Below, in pieces: positions 33,426 to 45,346 of a stretch of 64,000 nucleotides of DNA (its first letter is position 1; each line of letters begins with the position of its first letter). The notes beneath the pieces were generated by a model. It saw only the letters and a program-made list of their open reading frames with translations. It was not told the origin of the DNA and made no database searches. This DNA is from Margaritispora aquatica (lineage: Eukaryota; Ascomycota; Leotiomycetes; Helotiales; Discinellaceae). The DNA lies in assembly GCA_007644065.1 (NCBI GenBank), contig VJWN01000029.1:186001-250000 (forward strand), written 5' to 3'. The translations under genes were made by a program, and so were the position numbers.

Positions 33426-33757
33426 ATGGCATTACCCGCCCTCCAAGCTGTTGGTTTTCTTAGCCTTCTGAACTGTCAAGAAAGATGGGAATTTTAAACG
33501 CGAATGGATATGCATTAGCCATGGAAAGAAGCAAAGAAGATGGCAAAGTCGCTTCCATCATGCTTATGGTGTGTGTATTGGGCGGACTTGAGGTTCTCAA
33601 ATGCCCCTGAGTGAAACATCCTGGCGTCGATCGTCTCGTACCGAGAGCTCCATGATTGGACAATATTTTTCGAAACTGCTTCCTCGACCCACTCTGCGGC
33701 GAAACATATCTCCAGCTTACCAACCTCAACATCGACGACATCGATCTCAAAACATGA
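33426..33757 (+). pseudogene. Possible decayed transcription-factor-like fragment
   Basis: Plus strand, divergent from the Zn2Cys6 gene. 33426-33497 reads MALPALQAVGFLSLLNCQER and ends in TAA. 33521-33757 in another frame reads as protein with two internal TGAs (33608-33610 and 33653-33655), including VASIMLMVCVLGGLEVLKC and FLDPLCGETYLQLTNLNIDD. The wording resembles helical blocks of fungal-specific transcription factor domains. TGA from CGA is the change expected from RIP. The evidence is weak and chance is not excluded. Confidence 0.3.
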
Positions 33758-35389
33758 AAAAGTTCGAGTTCGGGTTTGAGTGGACTTAGCTTTACTTATT
33801 GATGTTTAATCTCCTCAACACTGTGATATTTACGTATGACCTGAATAGCTTTCTCAAGTTAGATTTTGCTCTGGCCGGTCACATATCTTTTGTCAAGCAA
33901 GAGATGACTAAGAGTACAGCATTAGTTGGATGTCATCGTCTCCTCCTTCAGAAACCCCTCTACTATGGACTTCTTGCTTTGTCACTCTTCAATCTTGGAT
34001 ATCAGTGACATTACCCACCTAGGTTGTGCTTGACAGTTTATTTGTCACGTGATATGCATTCATCTCTCAATTATTTGAATACCTGTAGGTAAAGTTGAAG
34101 AAGTCAAAATATTGACTTCAATTTTCAAAGATAATACACTAATTTGAATCAATTCTGTCTTAGGGACTTTTGTTTATTTCTCTTCGCAGCTTCGCTAAAA
34201 ATCTCAGGCATGGCACCTTCCAGCAAGAGCCAAATTCCTCCAAACCCGTATTGAAGATGATCAAGCGGGAAGTCCTGGAATAAAAAATGCTGCTGATGAC
34301 GCCTTGCACTTGTTCTGCATTTTCTTAATGCATATTCTTCTAATTCATTCTCAAGCAATAAACCTCTATCCAAAGTCATACAGCGCTGTACTTTCTACGA
34401 AATTATCCACATTACAGTTCTTCACAGATCACATCAATATCCTCGTTTCTCGAGCCATTAATATCAGTATAGAATTAATACAACCGCTGTGTATATAATC
34501 TGTTCTTACACCTCTAAATTATCCTCAAATGATTCTTAGCTATCGATAATATCACTACGCTGTGCTGCTCAGTTTGCATTTGTTTTACATGCTACTTCTA
34601 TTCACATCAGCGTCATTACCCTAATGCTTTGTCTAAGCACTGATAAAGAGTCCTGGAGACGGTCTGGAGAAAGTTGGTAAGCACGTGTAGATTGCTACAT
34701 GAGGTGTATTTTGGGATGTGTACCATATACTAGCTTGGCTTTATTGTTGGTAAACTAAGTCAACAAAAGTTGAAGAGTTACTCTAACTCATTTGAATAAT
34801 TACTTCTTGGCGGTGATCTACAATGTGGCCTAGTGATATGTTATGACTACCTGTACCTACTTTGACGCTAAGTTGAACGCGTAAATATAAAGTCTCATTG
34901 AGGCAGGGACAGAAAAGTGAAGGCAGAGGCGTGGTCAGAGCAGAAAACCGAAAATGTTAGAGCGAAATCTACATCGCTTGTCCAGCCTAATTCTTGTAAT
35001 ACTTAACTAAGAGTTTTGAGGTGCTTGAGTCAATTCGCCTTCATTGAAACATTCATGAGCACGATTGACAAGTCTTTGCACTTCTAGCTCGCGTAATTCA
35101 CACATTTTTCATGATGACGAGCGCCTACGAATCACAACTCCAAGGATAGATGTTTGCATGATTCAGAATTTAAAAGAATTTACAATAGAATCCTTTAAAA
35201 CCCCACCGCAAAAGTTGCTACTATTGCTCTTCTACATAACAATCCTCAATTTTAAGATCTTGAAACAAGCACAGCGCCCTAGTATCAAACCATTGAACTT
35301 CTCACCATATTCCCGCATCCAAGTGCAAGCGCGGCACATCCAGCAACCCTCTCTTACCGCAATAGCTTCAATATCACACAGAAATCAAC
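33758..35389. other. Intergenic, AT-rich
   Basis: No gene recognised over about 1.6 kb. Short open stretches only, none with family features. Confidence 0.45.
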
Positions 35390-35647
35390 ATGTGCCATGT
35401 CACAAAATTCATATGCTACTTCTGCAACCAGCCCCTCCAGGAAAAAACCACTCAATGCGAGGAAAACAAAATTTATGCACGATACCCAAACGGCAGTTGG
35501 GAGCTGTACCATGCTCTCCACGAGTTTGCGTGGCAGGGCAGAGAGCACTGTGTGATAACATACAAGGAGGATAGATGCATGACTTGGATCTGCCCTACGT
35601 GGGATTGTGGAGCGAATCCACGATTTAAGAGATCTCGGCGAGCCTAA
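35390..35647 (+). CDS. Small Cys-rich cytosolic protein, unknown
   Basis: 85 aa from the ATG at 35390. It has an MCH start, a CYFC pair at residues 9-12, then single Cys at QCEEN, HCVIT and RCMTW, an ICPTWDCG pair near residues 68-73, and a basic tail (FKRSRRA). There is no signal peptide. This pattern resembles a class of small single-domain Cys-pair proteins seen across filamentous ascomycetes, possibly metal-binding, but I cannot name a family. Upstream AT-rich leader and lack of competing frames support it moderately. A longer upstream frame (35065-35574) overlaps it in a different phase and looks less coding. Confidence 0.5.
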   Translation: MCHVTKFICYFCNQPLQEKTTQCEENKIYARYPNGSWELYHALHEFAWQGREHCVITYKEDRCMTWICPTWDCGANPRFKRSRRA

Positions 35648-36586
35648 GGATTGGTGAGTTTAGTGATAGGGTGAAGCTTCTTAGAAAAGGAGAATCTGCA
35701 GAAGAGTTAGTATTGCTACGAGGATATCTGAGGGATGTCTTGCATGGAGAGAGTTTTCGTGGTTTGGGAGATATGGGAGAAGTTGGAGGTAGAGTGGTGG
35801 GGCAGGCTGAAGATGGAGGTAAATGGCATAAGAAGTGCATGAGTAAAACGTTGCTTTTGGTAATAATACATCGCTTATCATGTTTTATGGAGGATTTCTA
35901 CTGTTTGTAAGTATGTGAGTGACTAATAGTTTGTCGCATCGACGTCCCGCCTTCTGGATTTAGACTTGGATATTGATATCTCGGAAATTGGCGTTTGGGC
36001 AAGTTTGGTGTTTGTGCACGATAACGAGACTATTGCTCCTCTCGCACGTCTTTATATTTAGGGAAAAAAAGCCTTGTTGCTCCAGTTCTAGATTAGAAAA
36101 ACTGCTACAAGGATAAGCTCTCGAAATCTTCTTGTTCAGTTAGAGTGTAAATAAGCGAGGCATCTATAGCTGGAGCACAAAGACTAAATAAAACAAACCA
36201 ATTCATAACATGCTCGACTCCATCGAACCAAGTATACAATATACTTGTCACGGAATCTTATATAATCACCTATGTATCACGATGCCGCCGACATTCAGCA
36301 TATGGATAATGACCTAATATTTCAAAGCCGAAGTGATTGCAGCAAGCCTTGAACGACTCGTTACCACAAATTTAGACATGGACTGCCTGCTTCGACCGCC
36401 CACCTGCAGTTCACTGCCCATTAAGTAGACGAATTCGTCTATAAGTTCCCTTGTGATATCTTGTTAAATATTTCCTGACGCCTCTCAACCACATCTTCTC
36501 ATCCACAAATAGCATCACAACCTGGCAATTCCAGACGCGTCGACGTAACTATCACACTCCAATCATAGCGAGAAAGATAGTCAATC
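35648..36586. other. Intergenic
   Basis: Nothing recognisable. The segment 35671-35910 is open on the plus strand but directly follows the previous stop and shows no family features. Confidence 0.4.
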
Positions 36587-37694
36587 ATGGTAAACCCAAT
36601 AGAATGGGGGATGAGCACACTCAGGAGCCGCACCCATAGGAAGAAAAGGAGTCAGTCAGTCGTCTGTGGGATCAGGATTTCCTCCCCGGTTCTCATCTCG
36701 AAGAATGGTGCGCCCGTCAATCCTAGTGGCGATCTGATCACTCTCGGCGCCGAGTCAAATACTCCAATTGCGACGCGCTCGATCTTGACTCCAGTAACAC
36801 CTCCTACACCTGCGAGCTCTTCCACCGCTCCCACAACTCCAATCGTCACAGTCTTGGAGGCGCGTACTGTGCCTCAGATTTCGGCGCGAACACGACGAGG
36901 CTCGCTGTTTATACACTCATCTTCGAAGGCCAATTCTGCAGAAGCCAAAAGATCAGTTTCTCAACCACTACCGGTTGCAACCCCGATCAACAGAAAAGCA
37001 GATTCTGTCAAGAGTCCACACACACCCGTGAACAGAACTGCAACCCCAAACCATAGAACAGTGACGCCAAGAAACGCAGGGGAAGCTTCCTTGGTGAAGG
37101 TGATGGAGAGTATGCGCAGAGTTACGAAGTCACCTTCGCTAGCCGCAATTGAATTACCACGCATTCCACACGTTGGTAAAATCACTATGTCAGACTTGCT
37201 AGGAGAGGATGCAAGGAGTAGAGGTAAAAAGATTTGGGCTCTTTCAATTTGAATTCGAAACTGACGTAAAATAACCTTCAGTACCAAACGGCTTACTGCC
37301 AGGACGTTTAAATCGAAAACCAGTGCCAAATAGATCCAGTTCAGTCTCGGAAACTTCTTCCTCTTCTCGGCATACGACTCCTTCATTCGACCCCTACAAG
37401 CCACGAACCAATCCTGAAATGCACATAGCTGCCAAGATTGCCCTTACCAGACGCTACCAGAGCAAGATCCCACTGGGTTTTGAGATTCCTGAGAACTTGA
37501 CTGCTAGGGCGTATGATTTCAGATGGGTAGAGAGGCGCGAGTTGGAGAGGAAGGTCTTAGAAGACATCATCTGGGTCCGTGAAAGATATTCGCAGGCGGG
37601 AGAGGCAGAGCCAAGCGACAAAGAAGTCATACACTGGTATGATGCAGATGCCTTTGATGCGAGTGAGGAAGGCAAGAGTGTTATGAGTATTTGA
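36587..37694 (+). CDS. Ser/Thr/Pro-rich protein with helical C-terminal domain, unknown (2 exons)
   Basis: Exons 36587-37223 and 37282-37694 join across a 58-nt intron (GTAAAA...CTGAC...CTTCAG) in phase 1, giving 349 aa. Residues 1-200 are basic and Ser/Thr/Pro-rich, with many SP/TP sites (SVKSPHTPVNRTATP) that could be phosphorylated by proline-directed kinases. After the splice, residues about 235-345 contain a compact region with ALTRRYQSKIPLGFEIP, FRWVERRELERKVLEDIIWV and an acidic end DADAFDASEEGKSVMSI. No known family recognised. The start codon is immediately followed by GTAAAC, so a leader intron beginning there cannot be excluded; a second in-frame ATG is nine codons downstream. Confidence 0.68.
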
Positions 37695-38180
37695 GGCGAG
37701 ACACAGCCAGAGACGGCAAGAAGGTGCAGATTGATATGCAATGACTGTGTTCGTCGAGTAGGATGTGTGGGTAAAGCTAGCTAGGAAAGCTGTCTGGCTA
37801 CAAAGGCGTGAATGTGGATCAGTCACTGCACATGGGACAAAGCAGAAAGATTGTTAAGCATTGTATATGAACGAAACAAAACTAATCACAGAGTCTCTTC
37901 TAGCCAAAACTCATTGTCAGTAGAGCAATACAGAAGCAGAACCTTTGAAGTGACGTGTCATATCACATGACGTCTTCACCTGATCATGCGAGGCTACCTG
38001 CAGGTGAAGGGATTCAGAAGTTTCGTTTGCACCCTTTGACCCACCGCTAGAGCTTCAAGCGATATCGTTTACCTCCATTCCATTTCTCCTTCCAATTCGT
38101 GAGGAACAGTCACAAAATCCAGACATCTTGCAACAGTTACCCCTTTAGGTAAACCAGTATTCAGCAAACTCTCGAAAGAA
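37695..38180. other. Intergenic
   Basis: Nothing recognisable beyond flanking untranslated and promoter sequence. Confidence 0.4.
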
Positions 38181-38795
38181 ATGGCCAAGAAGAAGCATAG
38201 CAAGGCTCCAAGAAGTCTTGCCCCTTCTCCAGAGGTAACTCAAGGTAGTTGTTCATTGACTGCCAATTCGCTATCACCAACATTAACAACTCCTTTAGCT
38301 GCCATCCACAGCATCTCGTCTTTCACCTTGCCATATCGTCCCCAGCCTATTGCCCCTCCTGTCCAACCACCTCAACCCAAACTGAGCAAGGCAGACAAAA
38401 GGAGAATCAACCTGAATCGCGAGGTCGATCTGGAGTTTGCTCGTTATTTTGGCGAAGACACCAAGCTTGAGAACTGGCAGCGTTTGTGCAGAGACGTGGG
38501 CATTCAGGATAACTTGCCTAGTTTGAAGAAGTGCAAAGTTGTAAGTCTTCATGAGACTTTGGTGACTATCCAGGGGGGAAATGACTGACGAATTCACAAA
38601 CAGGAATTGAGGCGAGTCTGGGTGAACATTCATGATCTGTTGGATGCCGTCGCAGCGGATAGGTGCCCGCCACGAAGATTCCAAAGTGAACTTGCGCTGA
38701 GCAAATACACGATGAAGCATGGCAAGATCTTTCCGAAAGAGAAGGCTAAGGAGGGAGGACCTGTTAGATGTTTGCTGGCTCATATCTTCCGTTGA
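38181..38795 (+). CDS. Conserved-looking small fungal protein, unknown (2 exons)
   Basis: Exons 38181-38540 and 38604-38795 flank a 63-nt intron (GTAAGT...CTGAC...AACAG) in phase 0, giving 183 aa. The N-terminus is basic (MAKKKHSKAPR) and low in complexity to about residue 70. Residues about 75-183 look folded: LNREVDLEFARYFGEDTKLE, NWQRLCRDVGI, then across the splice CKVELRRVWVNIHDLLDAV, and a C-terminal FPKEKAKEGGPVRCLLAHIF. The regular helices and exact splice make this a confident gene, and I have the impression of a family common in Leotiomycetes and Dothideomycetes, but I know no function. The unspliced frame runs only 15 codons into the intron. Confidence 0.72.
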
Positions 38796-39701
38796 ATTTG
38801 GTATCTGGGTGATGCTACTATTTATTTGGCATTAGAACAGTACATGATTTAGTGGATTGTCCCGGCATGATGAGAATACGCGAGATTGGATATTGTGGGG
38901 AAAGCTTTAATGTGCAAATTTTATTTATTTGCATATTGTTCCAATCGATATCCACTTTCTTCCCTTGTATGTCGATTGAAAAACTCCTTCGCTTCAGCCT
39001 AGTTCCCAGATGCTCATGTTTCCTGACCGGTATCTCGACACCTCCCAAGCCGCTGGTACACGTGAAGCGCGTCGCCTTGGCTCAGGCTGGCTCAGGCCCA
39101 GCTCAGTTTCGACTTATGTCCGCTCAGATGTGCTCCTCGATCTCAACAGACATCGTCAACTTTAAATGAGGGGCCCGAAAAGGTCCTGATTCTAGCCAGG
39201 AATCCCAAATCTGTTCCCCTTGCACTTTCACAACCTATTCCAGCCAGAACTCATTCGCAGACAGTTATCCCCGTCTGCCCGTCTTCCATGCAAGAAATCT
39301 TTTGTGTGCTTCGATCAGACCCAAAACTTTAGCAAACCACTGCCATAAATAGAATTAACTACAGCCGATGAGGGAACCACGTGGAGTCAATCCAAGGAGG
39401 CGAAAGACTTGAAGGGAGGTATCTATCCAAGGAAACAAAGCGTTGCTACCTTCGTCGCTCCCCAAAGATCGATAGCTCATAGTGCTGAAATTTTCATGCC
39501 GGTGTTGATTCAATTGTTCGGAAGAAGAAGATATGACAATCGAAAGAGGTGAGTCGACAGTCTCATTATTCGTTGAGAGGTTGAGTTGCATTACGGCGAA
39601 GATCACCGGTAGGTGGGTGGCTCCGCAAACAGAATACTTATGAGAGATTGTGAGCGACTGAGTCATTATCTTGGGATAATAATCATTTATAATGATTGCT
39701 G
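38796..39701. other. Intergenic, convergent
   Basis: 3' sides of two convergent genes. A short direct repeat of GGCTCAGGC-type units lies near 39077-39105. No gene is recognised; the open stretch 39355-39666 (minus) lacks family features. Confidence 0.4.
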
Positions 39702-41828
39702 CTAAACTATAGTGACCACAGTCGGGGCCACACTAGAGCCGATCCAAGATTCGGGTATATCCATTGCAAGTCCAAAGCGCGTGTAAGTACCGGGGAGATC
39801 GGTCTCCTGCAAAATTAGACCATAAACTTTATCCGAAACCTCATTTTCAGTATAAGCCATACTTCTGCTGGCAAGGAGTTTGAAGAAGAGAAGCTTGCTC
39901 CAGTCATCGCTCCGGTGAAAGTCACATGAGATATGTGGACGCCCTTTCCTTTGCCAAGCCGGAACAACAGTCTCTCTGTTAGATGGCATATGTTCCAAGA
40001 GGTAGATCCTGCTATAAATTGTCTCAAGTGAAATGAGAAGTCCTCGTAGTTTGATGTGAGCATAAGATACCTGTCCATATTTATTCGCGCCTGGGGTTGT
40101 GCAATGAACTTCCTCAACCTCGCACACCACCAAGAACTCATCGGGAACTCCATCATAAAATACTTTCCGAGTCCATGATGTCCAAGAGAATGATGGGGCG
40201 TAGATATCAGCTCGCTGAAGATGTTCGTCAATTGGAGGCATGCATATGCTGTCTGCACCAATCTGTATATACCAGAGCAATTGATACGGAAGGTCTTTTT
40301 CCCATATTCCCGCAATATATCGACCGGGAATAAATTTCTCCACAAACTGTGCGATTCCAGCAAGAGCTGGAAGGCGGTCGCTTTCGCGTGTAAGCATCAG
40401 GTCGGAGTATTCTTGGACGATGGTGCCCCAAAGTATGCCAAAGTGAAAATGCGGACTCTCGGAGTCCATACGTAATCCCAACCAGCGTGTGCCTGGGGGA
40501 TTTTCTTCGGATCTGCTAACAGAACCACATTCGCACCTCTCTTCTTTTTGACAATGGAAAATGTATTCCCTCTCGTCAAAGTAGAGAATACGCGGCGCTA
40601 AAATACGTTCTTGAAAGCACCATGCACGCGACAGGAGCGGAGATAGCAACATGCCAGATGGAATCCGATTAGCAGAGGATGTGTCATGACCGATTCGGCT
40701 CCGTACACAGATATCGACTGCGGTACCATGAGGGAGCTCGAGGCTAATATGTCTAGCACTTTCACGCGGTTTTAAGAAGCCTGCAAAGCTATCTTTTGCT
40801 TGCGCAGCTCCTATCACCACCCACGCACCACTGTAGATATCTGCCATTTTCGCTGCTTCGGTTTCCCATTCCGTAACATCGTCTTGAACGATGCAAAATG
40901 AATCGATCCACAAGTACTTTAAACCAAGCCAGCGAGTAACCTTCATCGCATCTTCAAATGTATGAGGGATCTCCGTGAAGAGAATGCCATGATATCTAGA
41001 TATAACATTGGTTCTAGTAGTACTCACCGGCTTACTGCCTCCCCAACAATGAGTGAGAGCAGCGTACTTCAGATCTGCTGATGGTGAAGTCGAAACCAAT
41101 CGTGGACAGTAGTTGTCGGATTCGCCAACGTCAATTAACCGCGTTGGCGCTTGCACCAAAGCTGGAGAGTTACATACTGCGTGCGTCGTGATGCATTCGT
41201 TGATCCAGCCAAGGATCATACGCTGACAACTATCGGACAATGGATCTTCGCTAATATCAGAGAACATGCTTAGGTAGTCAAACTGAACTGGGGTTTCTGT
41301 ACAGAGATTAGAGTAGAATCACTGAACCATAAGAATGGCTACTGTACCTGGAAGTATGAACAAGTCAAAGGACTTGAAGTCGTCATCCCACTCATCTTCA
41401 CCATAGAGAATTGTTAATCCATCCCTCTCATCAACCCGAATGGTTTCGATGCTAATAAATCCAATAGCACCGACATCGTCGCTATCTCCGTTCAACTCGA
41501 GGAGGTCGTAAACTAGGGTACATAAACTGCAATTCTCAATTTTTCCTTGCAGTACGTCGGACAATGTCAGGATTGTTGGGTCGATGGATGAATCAACTTC
41601 ATCGTTCCCTTCGTCATTGGCTGGGATCTCATCGGCGCCATTTGACTCCCCGGTGTTTTCTTTAAGTTCTTGGCTCTTTTCATCTTGAGACTGCCAGCCA
41701 GACTCTGAAATACTACTACTGCAACATTCATCGTAAAGGACTCCCCAGAAAAGTCGACAATTATCACAAGCGAGCGACGAAAGCTTCAGCTTTGTTGTCG
41801 GGGGCGAAAGTGTTCCAAGAGCGGCCAT
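39702..41828 (-). CDS. HET-domain protein (heterokaryon incompatibility family), 2 exons
   Basis: Exons 41828-41348 and 41296-39702 join over a 51-nt intron (GTACAG...TGTACAG), giving 691 aa. The N-terminus (1-160) has a CDNCRLFWGV start and a strongly acidic linker, then an SLCTLVYDLLEL block, as in many HET proteins. The HET domain spans about residues 236-325: YAALTHCWGG, IPHTFEDAMKV, RWLGLKYLWIDSFCIVQDD, WETEAAKMADIYSGAWVVIGA. Further family blocks are LSPLLSRAWCFQERILAPRI, YFDEREYIFHCQKEERCECG and the C-terminal VSDKVYGLILQETDLPGTYT. HET domains trigger cell death in vegetative incompatibility when paired with partners, some of them NLRs. The specificity of this one cannot be read. Function within the window is inference. 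Confidence 0.92.
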
Positions 41829-42908
41829 ATGAGCAGTGAAAATAGTTGAATACTGACTGTTGAATGAGTTTGAATGGGTTTGAATGGGTTATATGGCGGA
41901 AGATGGAAGATGAAGTGCCCCGGACTCTATGAAACTGAAGCCTAAGTTGACCAAACCTGAGCCAATCATATAGCCACAGTGCGCGATCCAGTGGAAACCT
42001 GACTGCTGCGGAGAACCTGGCAAAAAGTATTTTCCGCTGAGTGAGTCGTCCCCCCTGAGACTCGCTAAATTGCCATCCAATAGCCTTAAGGCGTAGCTCA
42101 GCCTCGAGGGAAGCATAAAGACAAATACAAACGAAAAAGATGACCTCTTTCATTTCAAGTAAGACTTGTTGTGGCATTTAATGTCGCCATTCATGATGTA
42201 AGCAGGAATAAGCTGAAAAGACTTCTGAATTGAGCACATATACTCCGTACGAGAATGGACAAAGCACCAAGCAAGGTAACGAAGTAAAAATACATAAGAC
42301 ATAAACAAATAGAACTGTCCAGGCTGATGCAGAAATTATCTAGACTTTTGGATGGAATGGGCAATCCATTTAGGTGATAAATCGACTTTATCTTTTCATG
42401 ATATAGACCTGAAAGTAATTCCCTGACGAGAGGCATGAGAGTTTCCGATTACAAGGTCTTAGATTTATGAAAAAACATGTCTATCACATGTGTCCCAATC
42501 AAATAGATCAACTAGATCTTACTTGACTGACATACATACAGTTGTAGAGATGATATGCTGGCAGGAAGGTTCGATATGTCTACTTTGGTGATATGTAGCC
42601 AGGTCTTAAAAATCTGAGTTATGCCACTGAAGAATCTGTACATGACACAACGAGTTAAACATCATTTCCAACACCATATCGATGTGTAGTTCCGGCGCAT
42701 ACAGAGGTACTTTATGTGGAGGCAGTTGAGAAGGGGTTGAAGTTATTTTTGCCCCACTAATTCAGGATACTAACTCCACTGACCACAGGACCTCAGCCAA
42801 AAAACAGGGCTGAGCCGCAGCCTTGGACAAAAATTCCACCCATGCTAAAATTTCAGAGAGAAGATCAATATTTTGATAATCTCGACAATTCCACACAATT
42901 CACCCAAA
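41829..42908. other. Divergent intergenic interval
   Basis: Separates the HET gene (minus) from UTP18 (plus). No other gene is seen; open stretches at 41764-42177 and 42191-42436 on the minus strand have no recognisable content. A tandem GTTTGAATGG motif occurs at about 41869-41888. Confidence 0.4.
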
Positions 42909-44683
42909 ATGCCACGACAACGATCCAAGAAGCTCTCCGAGAGCACAGCCATCGCAAAAAAGATCCCGCAAGATCTACCTGAAAATGTTAGCGACGACGA
43001 AGACAGCGATGTGGAGATGGATGAAGAGGAAGAGGAACTTGAGCGATTGGTACTTGGTCGATCGATGAATGTACAAACTGAAGCTGTGGACTCGGAAGAA
43101 GATGAGGACAGTGAAATTGAAGGCGACGGCGAGGAAGCAGATATTGAGAATATTGACGACGCAGAGGTAAAGTTTTCCTCCTCTATTATTACCACTCATA
43201 CTAACTTTGGCAGCTCTTTTTCCTTGACGATGGCCCATCTACCCTCGACCCGAGTCTATTGATCCAATCGGCGAAAGATGAAGGGGATGCGCCAGCTTGG
43301 GAGGATAGCGACGATGACCGACTTGCTGTATCACTTGCCGGAAATCCGCGGCTGCGGAAGCTGAGGGTCAACGAGTCTGAGGACATGGTTAGCGGGAGGG
43401 AGTACACAGTACGGCTACGGAGGCAATTCGAACGTCTTAATCCTGTTCCCGAATGGGCATCTGAGTCTTCTCGGCCTACAAAACGACAACGGAGGTCTTC
43501 TGCAGGCTCTGATTCCTCGATGTCTTCGAACGACATGGACATGGATGATTCAGATCTCTCTACCCAACCTCTGGCGCGTCTGCTGCAAAGTGCTGGGTCT
43601 CTCGTCCGGACACCAGCTGGCACCACCAGACGCCCCAAGTTGCGGCCAGAAGTGATTGATATCCAGCAAACAAAATCCATACCTACAACTCAGCCATCAG
43701 CCATCGCCTCGCTCTCCTTCCATCCTCAATACCCCGTTCTACTCTCCTCCGGTCTCGCGGCAACACTTTATCTACATCACATTGCACCAGCTGCACACCC
43801 CACACCCAATCCACTGCTCACCTCCATTCATGTGAAACACACGCCAATTCACACATCCGCTTTCTTACACCCCACAGGCGACAAGATCGTGTTTGCTGGT
43901 CGCAGGCGCTATTTTCATACCTGGGATCTTCCATCTGGCACGATACAGAAAGTATCACGTGTGTATGGACAAAAGGACGAGCAAAAGAGTATGGAACGAT
44001 TTAAACTGAGCCCGTGCGGGAAGTACATGGCACTTGTAGGTACATCAAGAAAAGGCGGTGGAATTCTCAACATTCTAGATGCGAATACTACTCAATGGGT
44101 GGCCAGTATGAGAATTGAAGGTGCACAGGGCATTGCAGATTATGCATGGTGGCGAGACAGCACCGGACTCACGGTGGTGAGTAAGAGTGGAGAGGTAGCC
44201 GAATGGAGTCTGGAATCACGATCGTATCTCGCTCGCTGGACAGACGACGGTCATGCTCCTACAGTCCTTGCACTTGGTGGTTCAAATGGGCCAGCCCAAC
44301 TAGGAGGCGACAGATGGGTTGTCATTGGGTCCCAAAGCGGTATTGTGAACATTTACGATCGCCGCGCCTTCATGTCTCCTACCTCATCAACCACAATTGG
44401 CATTCCAGCTCGCCCAACACCGAAGAGGTCATTTGACCAGTTTACCAAGCCAACATCGAATCTCGAGATCAGTCCTGATGGACAATTATTGGCGTTCAGT
44501 AGCAAATGGAAGAAGGACGCCCTCAGACTCGTGCATCTACCCAGTTGCACTGTATATAGGAATTGGCCTACGGATAAGACGCCATTGGGGAGAATTACGA
44601 GCGTGGCATTTGGAAAGGAGAGTGATATGCTGGCAGTCGGAAATGAGGCCGGTAAGATCAAGTTGTGGGAGATTAGGAGTTAG
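42909..44683 (+). CDS. utp18: U3 small nucleolar RNA-associated protein 18 (WD40)
   Basis: Exons 42909-43166 and 43214-44683 join over a 47-nt intron in phase 0, giving 575 aa. Utp18 is a WD40 subunit of the UTPB subcomplex of the small-subunit processome and acts in nucleolar 18S rRNA maturation. The N-terminus is acidic and disordered (SDDEDSDVEMDEEEEELERL), then LFFLDDGPS, AWEDSDDDRLAVSL, RLRKLRVNESEDMVSGREYT and RLRRQFERLNPVPEWA, all typical of Utp18. The propeller runs from about residue 240 to the end (IASLSFHPQYPVLLSSGLAA, FAGRRRYFHTWDL, MERFKLSPCGKYMALVGTS, ITSVAFGKESDMLAVGNEAG, ending KLWEIRS). The stop is TAG, which shows that TAG terminates normally here. Confidence 0.94.
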
Positions 44684-45346
44684 ATATCGTCTAGAATACG
44701 TGGGGGGATGCGAATAGGTGAATGGAAATCCACACTAGTGTCCCTCAGTCCGTAAATACATTTCTTCAGCATGAGCATGCCGTGTTCCTTGTCCACAGCC
44801 CTTGAGTTTTTTGCCACTCCCTCAAGTAGCTTACTCAATAATCCTTCTTCCCATTCGCATTCGCTCCCAATATGCCCTAATCTCTAAGCAAAAAGCACCT
44901 TTGTCTACCATCCACCGTCATCTTGAATGATCTGAAATGCAATCCAAACCAGCGAGCCAAACTTGAGAGAATCCTTTGGTTGTATCTAATGGTCTCACTT
45001 CGCTTAATCAAAGTCACGAAGAGTATACTTCCTGTCCGTTCTAAGAAACCTGCTGATTATGTCAAAGAGCAGTTTGGTAGGTGCAACTCAAGATAGTTTC
45101 GCTTGCCTTCATCAAGCACATACACAAAATGGCAGGCACAAAGATCTCCTAGCCTCGCTCAGTTCCTGAACTAAGGTAATCTTACCATAACAATCTTGGG
45201 CTTGCTGCCTTCTTCCCTCCATCCACATTAAATCAACATCAATTTCACAATTCAACGCCTGGCCAGCAACTTCACCATTATTCTAGAAAGACTACAGCTA
45301 CTCAATTTACATTCACCCAATTAAAATTTCACAAATATCCGACAAC
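44684..45346. other. Intergenic
   Basis: Flanking sequence with CT-rich leader before the next gene; no gene seen. Confidence 0.4.
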
